Assembly (NCBI RefSeq): GCF_014190875.1
Contig: NZ_JACHVS010000001.1
Location: 1,984,001-2,048,000 of the forward strand
Source: Paeniglutamicibacter cryotolerans
Lineage (GTDB): Bacteria > Actinomycetota > Actinomycetes > Actinomycetales > Micrococcaceae
DNA length: 64,000 nt
Direction: 5' to 3'
The translations under genes and the position numbers were made by a program. Under the pieces are notes generated by a model that was not told where the DNA came from, did not search any database, and saw nothing but the letters and a program-made list of their open reading frames with translations. This document shows positions 32,534 through 39,917 of this stretch, piece by piece. Numbering within the stretch: the first letter of the stretch is position 1; each line of letters starts with the position of its first letter.

Positions 32534-33778
32534 TCATTTCTGGTATGGGAGCCGGGTGGTGACCGGTCCGCAGGCGAGCATGATCAGTGCCAGCGTGGCC
32601 TCCGGTGAATGGAACCCGTAGGAGCGTCTGGTCATGGTTCTGATCTTGTTGTTCAGGCCCTCATGCTTGCCATTGCTGATTCCTCGCGTCACCGCCTGGT
32701 AAATGCCTTCCATATGTCCGCGCAAGGTCGCTGCGGCCTTCCTGAACGGAGCCAGGGCGCTGGTGGTCGCGGCGTCGCACCAGGCGCTGATCATGCCCAT
32801 GACGTCTTGGGTTTCAAGGTCCCCGGCGAAGACCTCCCGCAAGGACTCCTTGAGCAGGTATGCCTCCCAAAGTTCCCCTCCGTCCTGCTCCATTTGCTTC
32901 AGGGTCGCGCCCTGCTTTTCGGTGAGGTCCCCGGGATTTTTCAGCAGGGCCCAGCGGTTGCCCTTGTATTTTTTGGCGAAGGCCTTATCCGGTAGTTCAC
33001 GGGCCTTTTGCCAGAAGGCACGACGGACGGCTTCCAGGGCGTTGGTGGCCAGCTGGACGCAGTGGAACGGATCGATGCAGATGGCGGCCTGCGGCGCATT
33101 CTTCTTCACGGATTTGATGAATGCCGCTCCCATGTCCATGCTGACCGCCTTGATGTCTTGGGTGTTTTCGGGGCCGATTTCCGTGAAGAACTGATCCAGG
33201 GTGGCGGCGTTCTTCCCGGCTGCTCCCCAAAGGATGGTGGAGGTTTCGTGGTCCGAAACCAGGGTGAGGTAGTTGTGGTGCTTTTTCCAGGAGATCTCGT
33301 CCACGCCCAGGTGCACCAGATTCTCAAAGCGTGTGTCGTCGAGTTGTTCCTCCACGACGCGTTCACAGATGGCTCCGACGGTGCGCCAGGCGATCCTGGT
33401 GAAGGCGGAAACGCTGGTCTTGTCCGCCCGGGTGACCAGCCAGGCGACGAGGTCCTCGAAGTCTCGGGTGAACCTCGCATTGGAGCGGGCGAAAGGCACG
33501 GCCTGGACCACGACTCCGTGTTCGGGGCAACGCAGCCGCCGGCGCAGCATTTTCAGGACCAGGGGGCTGCCGCCCAGATCCAGGTGCCTCCACCTGGATT
33601 CGGCCCACCGGGTGTCGTATCCGACCGTGGTGGCAAAGGGGCAGTGCGGGCAGGAGAGCTTCTTCCGGGCGGTGAGTTTCACCGTGGCGATGACCGCGCC
33701 ATGACCATCGAATTCGACGTTGGTGATACTGGTGCCGCTGAATTTGAGGGCGCGATTGAGTAGAGTGGTAGCTCGCAT
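32534..33778 (-). CDS. ISL3-family transposase
   Basis: A 414-residue DDE transposase. The N-terminus has a zinc-ribbon-like set of cysteines (LSCPHCPFATTVGY... and RRLRCPEHGVV), followed by a helix-turn-helix region and the catalytic domain with HLGVDEISWKKHHNYLTLVSD, VSMDMGAAFIKSVKKNAP and ISNGKHEGLNNKIRTMTRRSYGF, where the last segment supplies the catalytic glutamate. Length and motifs are complete, so the protein could be active. The ATG at 33778 lies 67 bases from the IS21 insertion, which may have removed or replaced its promoter. Confidence 0.95.
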   Translation of the reverse strand: MRATTLLNRALKFSGTSITNVEFDGHGAVIATVKLTARKKLSCPHCPFATTVGYDTRWAESRWRHLDLGGSPLVLKMLRRRLRCPEHGVVVQAVPFARSNARFTRDFEDLVAWLVTRADKTSVSAFTRIAWRTVGAICERVVEEQLDDTRFENLVHLGVDEISWKKHHNYLTLVSDHETSTILWGAAGKNAATLDQFFTEIGPENTQDIKAVSMDMGAAFIKSVKKNAPQAAICIDPFHCVQLATNALEAVRRAFWQKARELPDKAFAKKYKGNRWALLKNPGDLTEKQGATLKQMEQDGGELWEAYLLKESLREVFAGDLETQDVMGMISAWCDAATTSALAPFRKAAATLRGHMEGIYQAVTRGISNGKHEGLNNKIRTMTRRSYGFHSPEATLALIMLACGPVTTRLPYQK

Positions 33779-33845
33779 GGGTAACTCCGGTTAAGTCTGA
33801 TAGTTGAGGAACTTACAAACTTACCGGGTTGTGGCGAGCACGGCC

Positions 33846-33880
33846 TGATGGTACGGTCAGTCCGGGCACCCGGTACCGTT
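33846..33880. repeat. IS21 inverted repeat, left
   Basis: 35 bases starting TGATGGTACGGTCAGTC; exact reverse complement of 36445-36479. Confidence 0.95.
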
Positions 33881-33978
33881 CATTTCGGCTAGGTGGTACC
33901 GCTCCGGAATGAAACATGGTCCGCTGAAGAAGCCGACGGCACATCGGGTGCTGCCGGCTTCGACGGAGAGGTCCTTTC

Positions 33979-35571
33979 ATGGCTGATTACGGCGCGATCA
34001 TGGCGTTGGTGCTCGAACACAGAAGTTACAGTGAAATTGTCGAGACGGTGGGATGTTCACGCCGGGAGATTTCCCTGGTGAAGAAGACCGTCCACGCCCA
34101 CTCGATCACCGCAGCCCAGGCTGCGGGAATGAACCGGGAGCAGCTGGAGCGGCTGTTTCCCGATGGCAGGAAGAACGTCTCGGCCGGGTTCGCTCAACCA
34201 GATTTCCCCGGGATCGTCAGATCGATGAAATCCAACCGGCACTACACGTTGCAGCAGGCCTGGCACCGCTACCTCCAGCTCATCGGTGTTCCGGGGAAGA
34301 AATACGGATACACGCAGTTCTGCCAATTGTTCAACGACTACGCGGCAACCCACGAGGTGGTCGCGACGCTGCACCACGAACCGGGACGGGCGATGCTGGT
34401 GGACTGGGCCGGAGACACCTTGGCGCTGCAGGATGCGCTGACCGGGCAAGTCACCAAAGCGTACCTATTCGTGGCGGTGCTGCCGTATTCGGGCATGGTG
34501 TTCTGCCGTGGGTTCACCGATATGAAGCAGCCAGCGTGGAACAGTGCGCACGTAAAGGCGTTCGAGGCCTTTGGCGGGTCCAGCCAAATCGTGGTGCCTG
34601 ATAACGCTGCCACGGCAACGAACCGACACAGCCAGGGCGATGGCACCAGAATCGTCAACGCCAGTTACCGGCGACTGGCGGACCACTATGGCACCGCGGT
34701 CGTCCCGGCCAGATCGAATCACCCTAGAGATAAGGCTGCAGCGGAATCGGCGGTCAACGTGGTCAACAAGCGGGTCATCGGCTACCTGGCCGAAGAACTC
34801 TGGTTGACCCTGGACGAGCTGAATGCCGCCATCGAGGAACGGGTGGTGGAGATCAACGAGAAGATCCGGCGGGTGGATGGATCGACCCGTTACGAACGGT
34901 TCACCCAGGAGGAAGCTGACTTGCTCCAGCCGTTGCCGGCGGAACAGTTCGACTCGGTGGAATGGAAGCAGCTGAAGGTCGGACGCAACTACCACGTGAG
35001 CGCCGATTACCAGCATTATTCGGCACCCTACACCTTGGCCGGTCGGATCCTGAAGGTCCGGCTCACCAGCCTGAAGGTCACCATCTTCGATGGGGAATCG
35101 GTGCTTTGCGAGCATCCGCGCAAGCACGGACGCAAAGGCCAGTATTCGACCCTGCCCGAGCATGTTCCGGCGCAGCACCGTGACGTGGCGGGGTTATGGT
35201 CCAGAAACTGGTTCCTAGAGAGGGCACGTGGTTTCGGGCCGGCAACGGTGGAGGTGATTGAGATGCTTCTTGATCGTGCCGCCATCGAGGCCCAGGCATA
35301 TCTGGATTGCCAGAACATCCTGATGGGTTTGGGCAAGCGGAACCGAACCCGGTTGGAGGCAGCCTGCCAGCAGGTGGTGAATCAGCACGGCTATCCCACC
35401 TACACCACGCTCAAGCGGGTGATGGCCGGGCTCAATAGCGACAGTCAGCAGGCTGCGGCCCCCTCCCCGGTGCCCTCGGACATGAAGAAGAAGACAGCAC
35501 CTCCGAGCCCGGAGGATGAACCGCTCCAGGTGTTTGTTCGAGGTGCCGATTACTACGGTGAAGGGCGGTGA
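33979..35571 (+). CDS. istA: IS21-family transposase IstA
   Basis: A 530-residue transposase with an N-terminal helix-turn-helix (LEHRSYSEIVETVGCSRREIS) and an RNase-H-fold DDE domain: first aspartate in MLVDWAGDTL near residue 140, second in IVVPDNAATATN, and glutamate in DKAAAESAVNVVNKRV. The C-terminal beta domain has NYHVSADYQHYSAPYTL, typical of IstA. It is full length and intact. It acts with the ATPase IstB, whose start overlaps or immediately follows its stop. Confidence 0.96.
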   Translation: MADYGAIMALVLEHRSYSEIVETVGCSRREISLVKKTVHAHSITAAQAAGMNREQLERLFPDGRKNVSAGFAQPDFPGIVRSMKSNRHYTLQQAWHRYLQLIGVPGKKYGYTQFCQLFNDYAATHEVVATLHHEPGRAMLVDWAGDTLALQDALTGQVTKAYLFVAVLPYSGMVFCRGFTDMKQPAWNSAHVKAFEAFGGSSQIVVPDNAATATNRHSQGDGTRIVNASYRRLADHYGTAVVPARSNHPRDKAAAESAVNVVNKRVIGYLAEELWLTLDELNAAIEERVVEINEKIRRVDGSTRYERFTQEEADLLQPLPAEQFDSVEWKQLKVGRNYHVSADYQHYSAPYTLAGRILKVRLTSLKVTIFDGESVLCEHPRKHGRKGQYSTLPEHVPAQHRDVAGLWSRNWFLERARGFGPATVEVIEMLLDRAAIEAQAYLDCQNILMGLGKRNRTRLEAACQQVVNQHGYPTYTTLKRVMAGLNSDSQQAAAPSPVPSDMKKKTAPPSPEDEPLQVFVRGADYYGEGR

Positions 35572-35576
35572 GGGCC

Positions 35577-36344
35577 ATGTTCAGCAGCGTGGACCACGAC
35601 AAGTTCCGAGCGTTGCGCATGACCCAGGTGGCGCTGGCGTTTGAGGAACTGATCAGCGATGAGGGCAATGAGCAGCGCACCCCGGAGGACCTCTTCCTCA
35701 GTGCGGTGGATGATGCGTTGGAGCTGCGGCGCTCGAACCGGATCGATAAGCTCATCCGCCAGGCGGGGTTTCCTTTTCCACATGCTTCGATAGCCGAGAT
35801 CGATTATTTGCCCGAACGCAAGCTCACGCAGGTGCGGATGCAACGATATGCGACCCATGATTGGCGGGCTGATCCGACGAATCTGCTGCTGATTTCCCCG
35901 ACTGGTGGCGGCAAGACCTATATTGCCTGCGCGATCGGAATCGCTGCCTGCCATACGGAACACAGCGTGCATTACGCCCGGATGGATGACCTGGCCCGGG
36001 AGCTGATTGTTGCCCGTGGAGACGTGATTGCCCACCAGAATCTCTTGAACAGGCTCAGCGATGTTGAGGTGCTGATCATCGATGACTTCCTCACGGTAGG
36101 CATCAACGAGGTCATAGCCAATGACCTGTTCACCGTGTTGGTGAATCGGGATCAGCGGTTGCCGACGGTGATCGCCAGTCAGTCAGGTCCGAAGTATTGG
36201 GTGGAGACCCTGCCGGAGAAGGTAGCTGCCGATTCGATCGTGAACCGGCTCTCCAGTCGAGCCCGCCAGATTACCTTGGGCGATCTGGATATGCGCCGGT
36301 TACGTGCCGATCAGGAAAGGGCAGTTGCCGATTATTGGGAATAG
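35577..36344 (+). CDS. istB: IS21-family helper ATPase IstB
   Basis: A 255-residue AAA+ ATPase related to DnaC that regulates IstA and target choice. Walker A is SPTGGGKTY near residue 105, Walker B is EVLIIDDF, and the C-terminal SRARQITLGDLDMRRLR is typical of the family. ATG 35577 is used; a GTG at 35568 overlapping the istA stop would add three residues. It is complete, so this IS21 copy may still move. Confidence 0.95.
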   Translation: MFSSVDHDKFRALRMTQVALAFEELISDEGNEQRTPEDLFLSAVDDALELRRSNRIDKLIRQAGFPFPHASIAEIDYLPERKLTQVRMQRYATHDWRADPTNLLLISPTGGGKTYIACAIGIAACHTEHSVHYARMDDLARELIVARGDVIAHQNLLNRLSDVEVLIIDDFLTVGINEVIANDLFTVLVNRDQRLPTVIASQSGPKYWVETLPEKVAADSIVNRLSSRARQITLGDLDMRRLRADQERAVADYWE

Positions 36345-36444
36345 CGGCGGCGCGATCCGGTAAGCCACTACCGGAGTTGGGGCTCTGGGTGCCGGTCGGG
36401 AATCGGAGGTGACGGTTCCTGGCCGGTACCCGGTCGCTGAAACA

Positions 36445-36479
36445 AACGGTACCGGGTGCCCGGACTGACCGTACCATCA
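36445..36479. repeat. IS21 inverted repeat, right
   Basis: 35 bases ending GACTGACCGTACCATCA; exact reverse complement of 33846-33880. Confidence 0.95.
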
Positions 36480-36530
36480 CGCCGAATTTGCCAGGTTGCC
36501 CATGCTTTCTCGTTTACCACGTTTTCCCTG

Positions 36531-36554
36531 ACCCACATTTACGTCAGGAGAGCC
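36531..36554. repeat. ISL3 inverted repeat, right
   Basis: 24 bases ending CGTCAGGAGAGCC, the right end of the interrupted ISL3 element. Bases 36480-36530 are the remaining internal ISL3 sequence cut off by the IS21 insertion. Confidence 0.95.
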
Positions 36555-36562
36555 AGTTTTAT
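36555..36562. repeat. Right target-site duplication of the ISL3 element
   Basis: AGTTTTAT, identical to 32498-32505, 56 bp before the start of the second araC gene. Confidence 0.93.
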
Positions 36563-36618
36563 CAGTAGTGAAGAAGGCTGCACTCCAGGCAGTCTCGTCA
36601 GGCCGAAGGAGGCACGTG

Positions 36619-37602
36619 GTGGAAAACGGTGGACCCACGGCGAAAGCCACCGAATCCGTCACGACCGGACACATCGAGGAATTCGCGCGCATGGTCTCCG
36701 CGCGGTTTGCACCGCTGAGCATCAACACCGATCGAGCCGAGCGGTTCAAGGGCCGTATCCTGGGCCGGGACCTAGGTGACCTCGAGGTCTTCGACGTCAC
36801 CGCGAACCAGCATGAGGTGCTGCGCACCGAGCCGATCGCGTCCCAGACGCCCAAGGGCAGCTACATGCTGCACATCCAGCTCGAAGGCATCGGGGTGATC
36901 AGCCAGGACGGTCGCGAAGCCGTGCTGCAGCCCGGTGACATGGCGTTCTACGACAGCGACCGGGGCTACTCACTGTCGCTTGACGACGATTTCCGCAACG
37001 GCATCATGGTCTTTCCGCGACGCCAGCTGGCCATCCCCGTTGAATCCGCCGGGCAGCTCACCGCCACGCGGATTTCCGGCACCGAGGGATTGGGAGTCGT
37101 GGTGGTGCCGTTCCTGACCCATCTTGCCCGGAACCTCGACCAGATACCCGGGCATAGCGGCCTGCGCCTGGCCCACAATGCCCTGGACATGATCACCACG
37201 GTGCTGCACGAGAAGCTCGGTGCCACGTGGGAAGGCGATACCGAGCTGGTGCGCAGGGAAAACCAGCTGAGACAGGTGCGCGCCTACATCGAGGACAACC
37301 TGGCCGATCCGGTGCTGAACCCACAGCAGATTGCAGCTGCCAACTTCATGTCGGTCAGGCAGCTGCATGCCTTCTTCAGCAAAGAGGGAACCACCGTGTC
37401 GGCTTGGATCCGCACGCGCCGGCTTGAGCGGTGCCGCGCCGACCTGAACGACCGGTTGCAGGACACGCTGCCGGTCAGCTCCATCGCGGCGCGCAGCGGT
37501 TTGGTTGACGCCGCCTATTTCTCACGTCTGTTCAAGGGCGCCTACGGGGAATCCCCGAGTGATTTCCGCCAGCGCATGCGGCGCCGAGGCGGCCCGGAGT
37601 AA
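36619..37602 (+). CDS. AraC-family regulator 2
   Basis: A 327-residue regulator paralogous to that at 31515-32483, with the same order: sensor segment MLHIQLEGIGVISQDGREAVLQPGDMAFYDSDRGYSL, a shared middle GQLTATRISGTEGLGVVVVPFLTHLARNLD, then helix-turn-helices IAAANFMSVRQLHAFFSKEGTT and SSIAARSGLVDAAYFSRLFKGAYG. GTG 36619 is the likely start because AAGGAGG (36606-36612) lies 6 bases upstream; the frame is open further up into the transposon junction. The ISL3 insertion cut it off from the first araC gene, so it now depends on a local or IS-derived promoter. It directly precedes the ABC importer operon, its probable target. Confidence 0.88.
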   Translation: MENGGPTAKATESVTTGHIEEFARMVSARFAPLSINTDRAERFKGRILGRDLGDLEVFDVTANQHEVLRTEPIASQTPKGSYMLHIQLEGIGVISQDGREAVLQPGDMAFYDSDRGYSLSLDDDFRNGIMVFPRRQLAIPVESAGQLTATRISGTEGLGVVVVPFLTHLARNLDQIPGHSGLRLAHNALDMITTVLHEKLGATWEGDTELVRRENQLRQVRAYIEDNLADPVLNPQQIAAANFMSVRQLHAFFSKEGTTVSAWIRTRRLERCRADLNDRLQDTLPVSSIAARSGLVDAAYFSRLFKGAYGESPSDFRQRMRRRGGPE

Positions 37603-37764
37603 GCCGGGCCGCCCCGGAGCCGGGTCGTTGCGCAGCGATCACCAAGTGCTCGCAAAACGTCAACTCCTGCGCACGGAAATACAAGTAGCTTCCCGAGCTT
37701 TCGCCCTACGGTTGTAGAAAGTGGAGCGCAGTGACGCGCAACACACTCTTGGGAGGACATCATC

Positions 37765-38958
37765 TTGCGCATTCATAGGAAAATCACCGCATTCGGAGCC
37801 ATGGCCGCCGTGGGCGCGCTGGCCCTGACCGCCTGCGGCGGCAGTGCGCCGGACGCCAGCACGGCCACCGGCGAACCGATCATCGTCGCCTCGGTCAACG
37901 CCCTGTCCGGACCGGCAACCTTCCCCGAGGCCTCGGCCGCGGCGGCCGCGGTCTTCTCGGACTACAACGCAGCCGGTGGTTTCAAGGGCCGTCCGATCCA
38001 GTACGAGGCCTTCGATGACAAGGGCGACCCGGCTGCGGCAACGGCAGCAGCCCGCGATGCCCTGGGCAAGAAGGCAGTGGCCATGGTCGGATCGGCCAGC
38101 CTGCTGGACTGCGAGGTCAACTCGAAATACTACGAGACCGAGGGAATCGTCTCGATCCAGGGGACCGGCGTTGACCCGTTCTGCTTCAGCACCCCGAACA
38201 TCTCCCCGGTGAACACCGGCCCCTACCTGGATACCACGCTGACCCTGACCTATGGTTCGGAAAAGCTGGGCCTCGAGAAGATCTGCGGGCTGCTGGCCAT
38301 TGCCGGCTCCACCCGCCCTGCCTACCAGGCGGCCATCGACGAATGGAGCAAGGCCACCGGCAAGTCATTTGTCTTTGTTGATGACACCGTGCCTTACGGC
38401 GGAGCCGATTACACCCCGTACGTCATCAAGGCCAAGCAGGCCGGTTGCGATGCCATCTACTCCAATGCCGTCGAGCCCGAAGCCGCCGGCCTGTTGAAGG
38501 CCGCAGAAGCGCAGGGCATGAAGGACATGACGTTCCTGTTCCTGACCTCGACCTACTCGGCGCCGTTCGCCGAGGCAGCAAGCTTCGTCGGCAAGGGCGT
38601 GCACGTCCCGGCCGAATCCGCACCGTTCACCGTTGAGGGCATCGAGGCCAACAAGGAGTGGTCAGCACTGATGGAGAAGCACGACGTGCCGCAGTCGGCC
38701 TTCGCCCAGGGCGGCTACATGGCAGCGAAGCACTTCATCACCATGCTCGAATCCATGGACGGGGACATCACCAAGGAGAGCGTCACGACGGCGTTCAAGT
38801 CCCAGACCGAAGGCTACGTCACCGACATGGTCGGTGACCCGTGGATCTTCGGATCCGGCGACAGCCACGGTTCGAACCGCTCGGGTTGGCCGATCACCAT
38901 CGCACCGGGCTCCACCACCTGGGAATCGGAAGCCGATACCTGGTCCCGCTTGAGCTAG
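37765..38958 (+). CDS. Branched-chain-amino-acid-type ABC substrate-binding lipoprotein
   Basis: A 397-residue lipoprotein of the LivJ-type periplasmic-binding fold I. The signal peptide has RIHRKITAFGAMAAVGALAL and a lipobox LTAC near residue 23, then GG. The mature domain begins IIVASVNALSGPATFPEAS and continues with ALGKKAVAMVGSASLLDCEVN. TTG 37765 is used as the start: GGGAGGA lies upstream at a 9-base spacing and no ATG or GTG precedes the signal peptide. Despite the family name, such proteins bind amino acids, amides, polyamines, urea and aromatic acids. It is followed by a hairpin that may raise its expression above that of the membrane genes. Confidence 0.88.
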   Translation: MRIHRKITAFGAMAAVGALALTACGGSAPDASTATGEPIIVASVNALSGPATFPEASAAAAAVFSDYNAAGGFKGRPIQYEAFDDKGDPAAATAAARDALGKKAVAMVGSASLLDCEVNSKYYETEGIVSIQGTGVDPFCFSTPNISPVNTGPYLDTTLTLTYGSEKLGLEKICGLLAIAGSTRPAYQAAIDEWSKATGKSFVFVDDTVPYGGADYTPYVIKAKQAGCDAIYSNAVEPEAAGLLKAAEAQGMKDMTFLFLTSTYSAPFAEAASFVGKGVHVPAESAPFTVEGIEANKEWSALMEKHDVPQSAFAQGGYMAAKHFITMLESMDGDITKESVTTAFKSQTEGYVTDMVGDPWIFGSGDSHGSNRSGWPITIAPGSTTWESEADTWSRLS

Positions 38959-38967
38959 CAGTGACCC

Positions 38968-39008
38968 GTGGAGGGGCCGGTGGGCAACAGCCGCGCCGGC
39001 CCCTCCAC
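38968..39008 (+). terminator. Intra-operon hairpin after the binding-protein gene
   Basis: A perfect 13-bp stem (38968-38980 with 38996-39008) encloses a 15-base loop between the binding-protein and permease genes. No T-run follows. It could act as a partial terminator or protect the 5' mRNA so that binding protein is made in excess. Confidence 0.55.
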
Positions 39009-39059
39009 AGCTTCACGATCCACCGGCATTTGATTTGAAACACAGCTAAGGAGAGCAGC

Positions 39060-39917
39060 ATGCTCCAGGGAGCACTGGCCGGACTGGCCGCCGGAGGCGT
39101 TTACGCCGTGGTGGCCGTCTGCCTGACCATGATGGCCCAACTTGTACGGGTCATCAACTTTTCACAAGCGGCCATCGGAATGTTCGGTGCCTTCACCTCG
39201 GTCCTGCTGATCGCCAACAAGGTTCCGCACATCCCCGCTGTTTTCCTGGGCATCCTGGTCAGCGCGCTGCTCTCGGGCATCATCGGCTGGATCATTGCCA
39301 CCTGGCTGCCCGACGCCTCGATCAGCGCACGTTCGGCGGTGACCATCGCCGCGCTGCTGTTCATCATCTCGCTCTCCTTCATCCTCTTCGGCACCAAGCC
39401 CAAGGCGTTCAAGGCGATCGTCTCCGGCCCCGCGTTCGAGGTCTCCGGTGTGGTGGTCTCCAAGGTCACCATCGTCATGGTGCTCTTCGCCGTGGTACTC
39501 GCCGTGGTCTCCAAGCTGGTGCTGGGCAAGACCAAGATCGGTGTGAAGCTGCGCGCGATCGCCGACAAGCCGGTGGCAGCGGAGCTGATAGGCATCCCGG
39601 TCAAGCCCCTGGCCATCGGCGTCTGGGTGGTCACCGGTCTGGTGGTCGGCCTGGCAGTGGCCATTGTGGCCCCCACCCAGAACTCGGATGCCGTCTCGCT
39701 TTCAATGCTGGTGATCTACGGTTCGGCAGCTTCGCTGCTCGGCGCCTTCAAGAGGCTGGACCTGGCGCTGGTCGGAGGCCTGCTGCTCGGCGCCGTTCAG
39801 GGTGCTGCAGCGCAGTTCCAGGTCCTGTCACTTGCCCGGGACTGGATCCCGCTGCTGGCCATCGTCGTGTTCCTGCTCTGGAACCAACGCAAGGAGGTGT
39901 GGGATGCTGCCCGCTAA
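39060..39917 (+). CDS. Branched-chain-type ABC permease, LivH-like
   Basis: A 285-residue membrane protein with about eight helices. LivH traits are LAGLAAGGVYAVVAVCLTMMAQLVRVINFSQAAIGMFGAF at the N-terminus and the coupling loop GVKLRAIADKPVAAELIGIPVKPLA. The family start in LivH (GLxxGxxYALxAxGLxL) is well matched. AAGGAGAG precedes the ATG. Its stop overlaps the next gene, a fused LivM-LivG, by 14 bases. Confidence 0.92.
   Translation: MLQGALAGLAAGGVYAVVAVCLTMMAQLVRVINFSQAAIGMFGAFTSVLLIANKVPHIPAVFLGILVSALLSGIIGWIIATWLPDASISARSAVTIAALLFIISLSFILFGTKPKAFKAIVSGPAFEVSGVVVSKVTIVMVLFAVVLAVVSKLVLGKTKIGVKLRAIADKPVAAELIGIPVKPLAIGVWVVTGLVVGLAVAIVAPTQNSDAVSLSMLVIYGSAASLLGAFKRLDLALVGGLLLGAVQGAAAQFQVLSLARDWIPLLAIVVFLLWNQRKEVWDAAR

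Larger units (their letters stand above)
33846..36479. mobile_element. IS21-family insertion sequence nested in the ISL3 element
   Basis: A 2634-bp element with perfect 35-bp inverted repeats, beginning TGATGGTACGG at the left and ending CCGTACCATCA at the right, the TG...CA termini usual for IS21. It encodes istA and istB. Subterminal TTTC...GGTACCG motifs occur inside both ends, as expected for the multiple transposase sites of this family. Flanking bases (GGCC left, CGCC right) do not form a perfect duplication, so small sequence changes or an unusual junction are possible. Confidence 0.95.
32506..36554. mobile_element. ISL3-family insertion sequence, interrupted by an IS21-family element
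   Basis: Perfect 24-bp inverted repeats starting GGCTCTCCTGACG mark both ends (32506-32529 and 36531-36554), and identical 8-bp duplications flank them. Without the inner element (33846-36479) the ISL3 copy is 1415 bp, a normal family length, and encodes one transposase. The inner element landed between the transposase start and the right inverted repeat, probably separating the gene from upstream promoter sequence. The intact repeats and duplication suggest a fairly recent arrival between two co-oriented araC genes. Confidence 0.95.
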
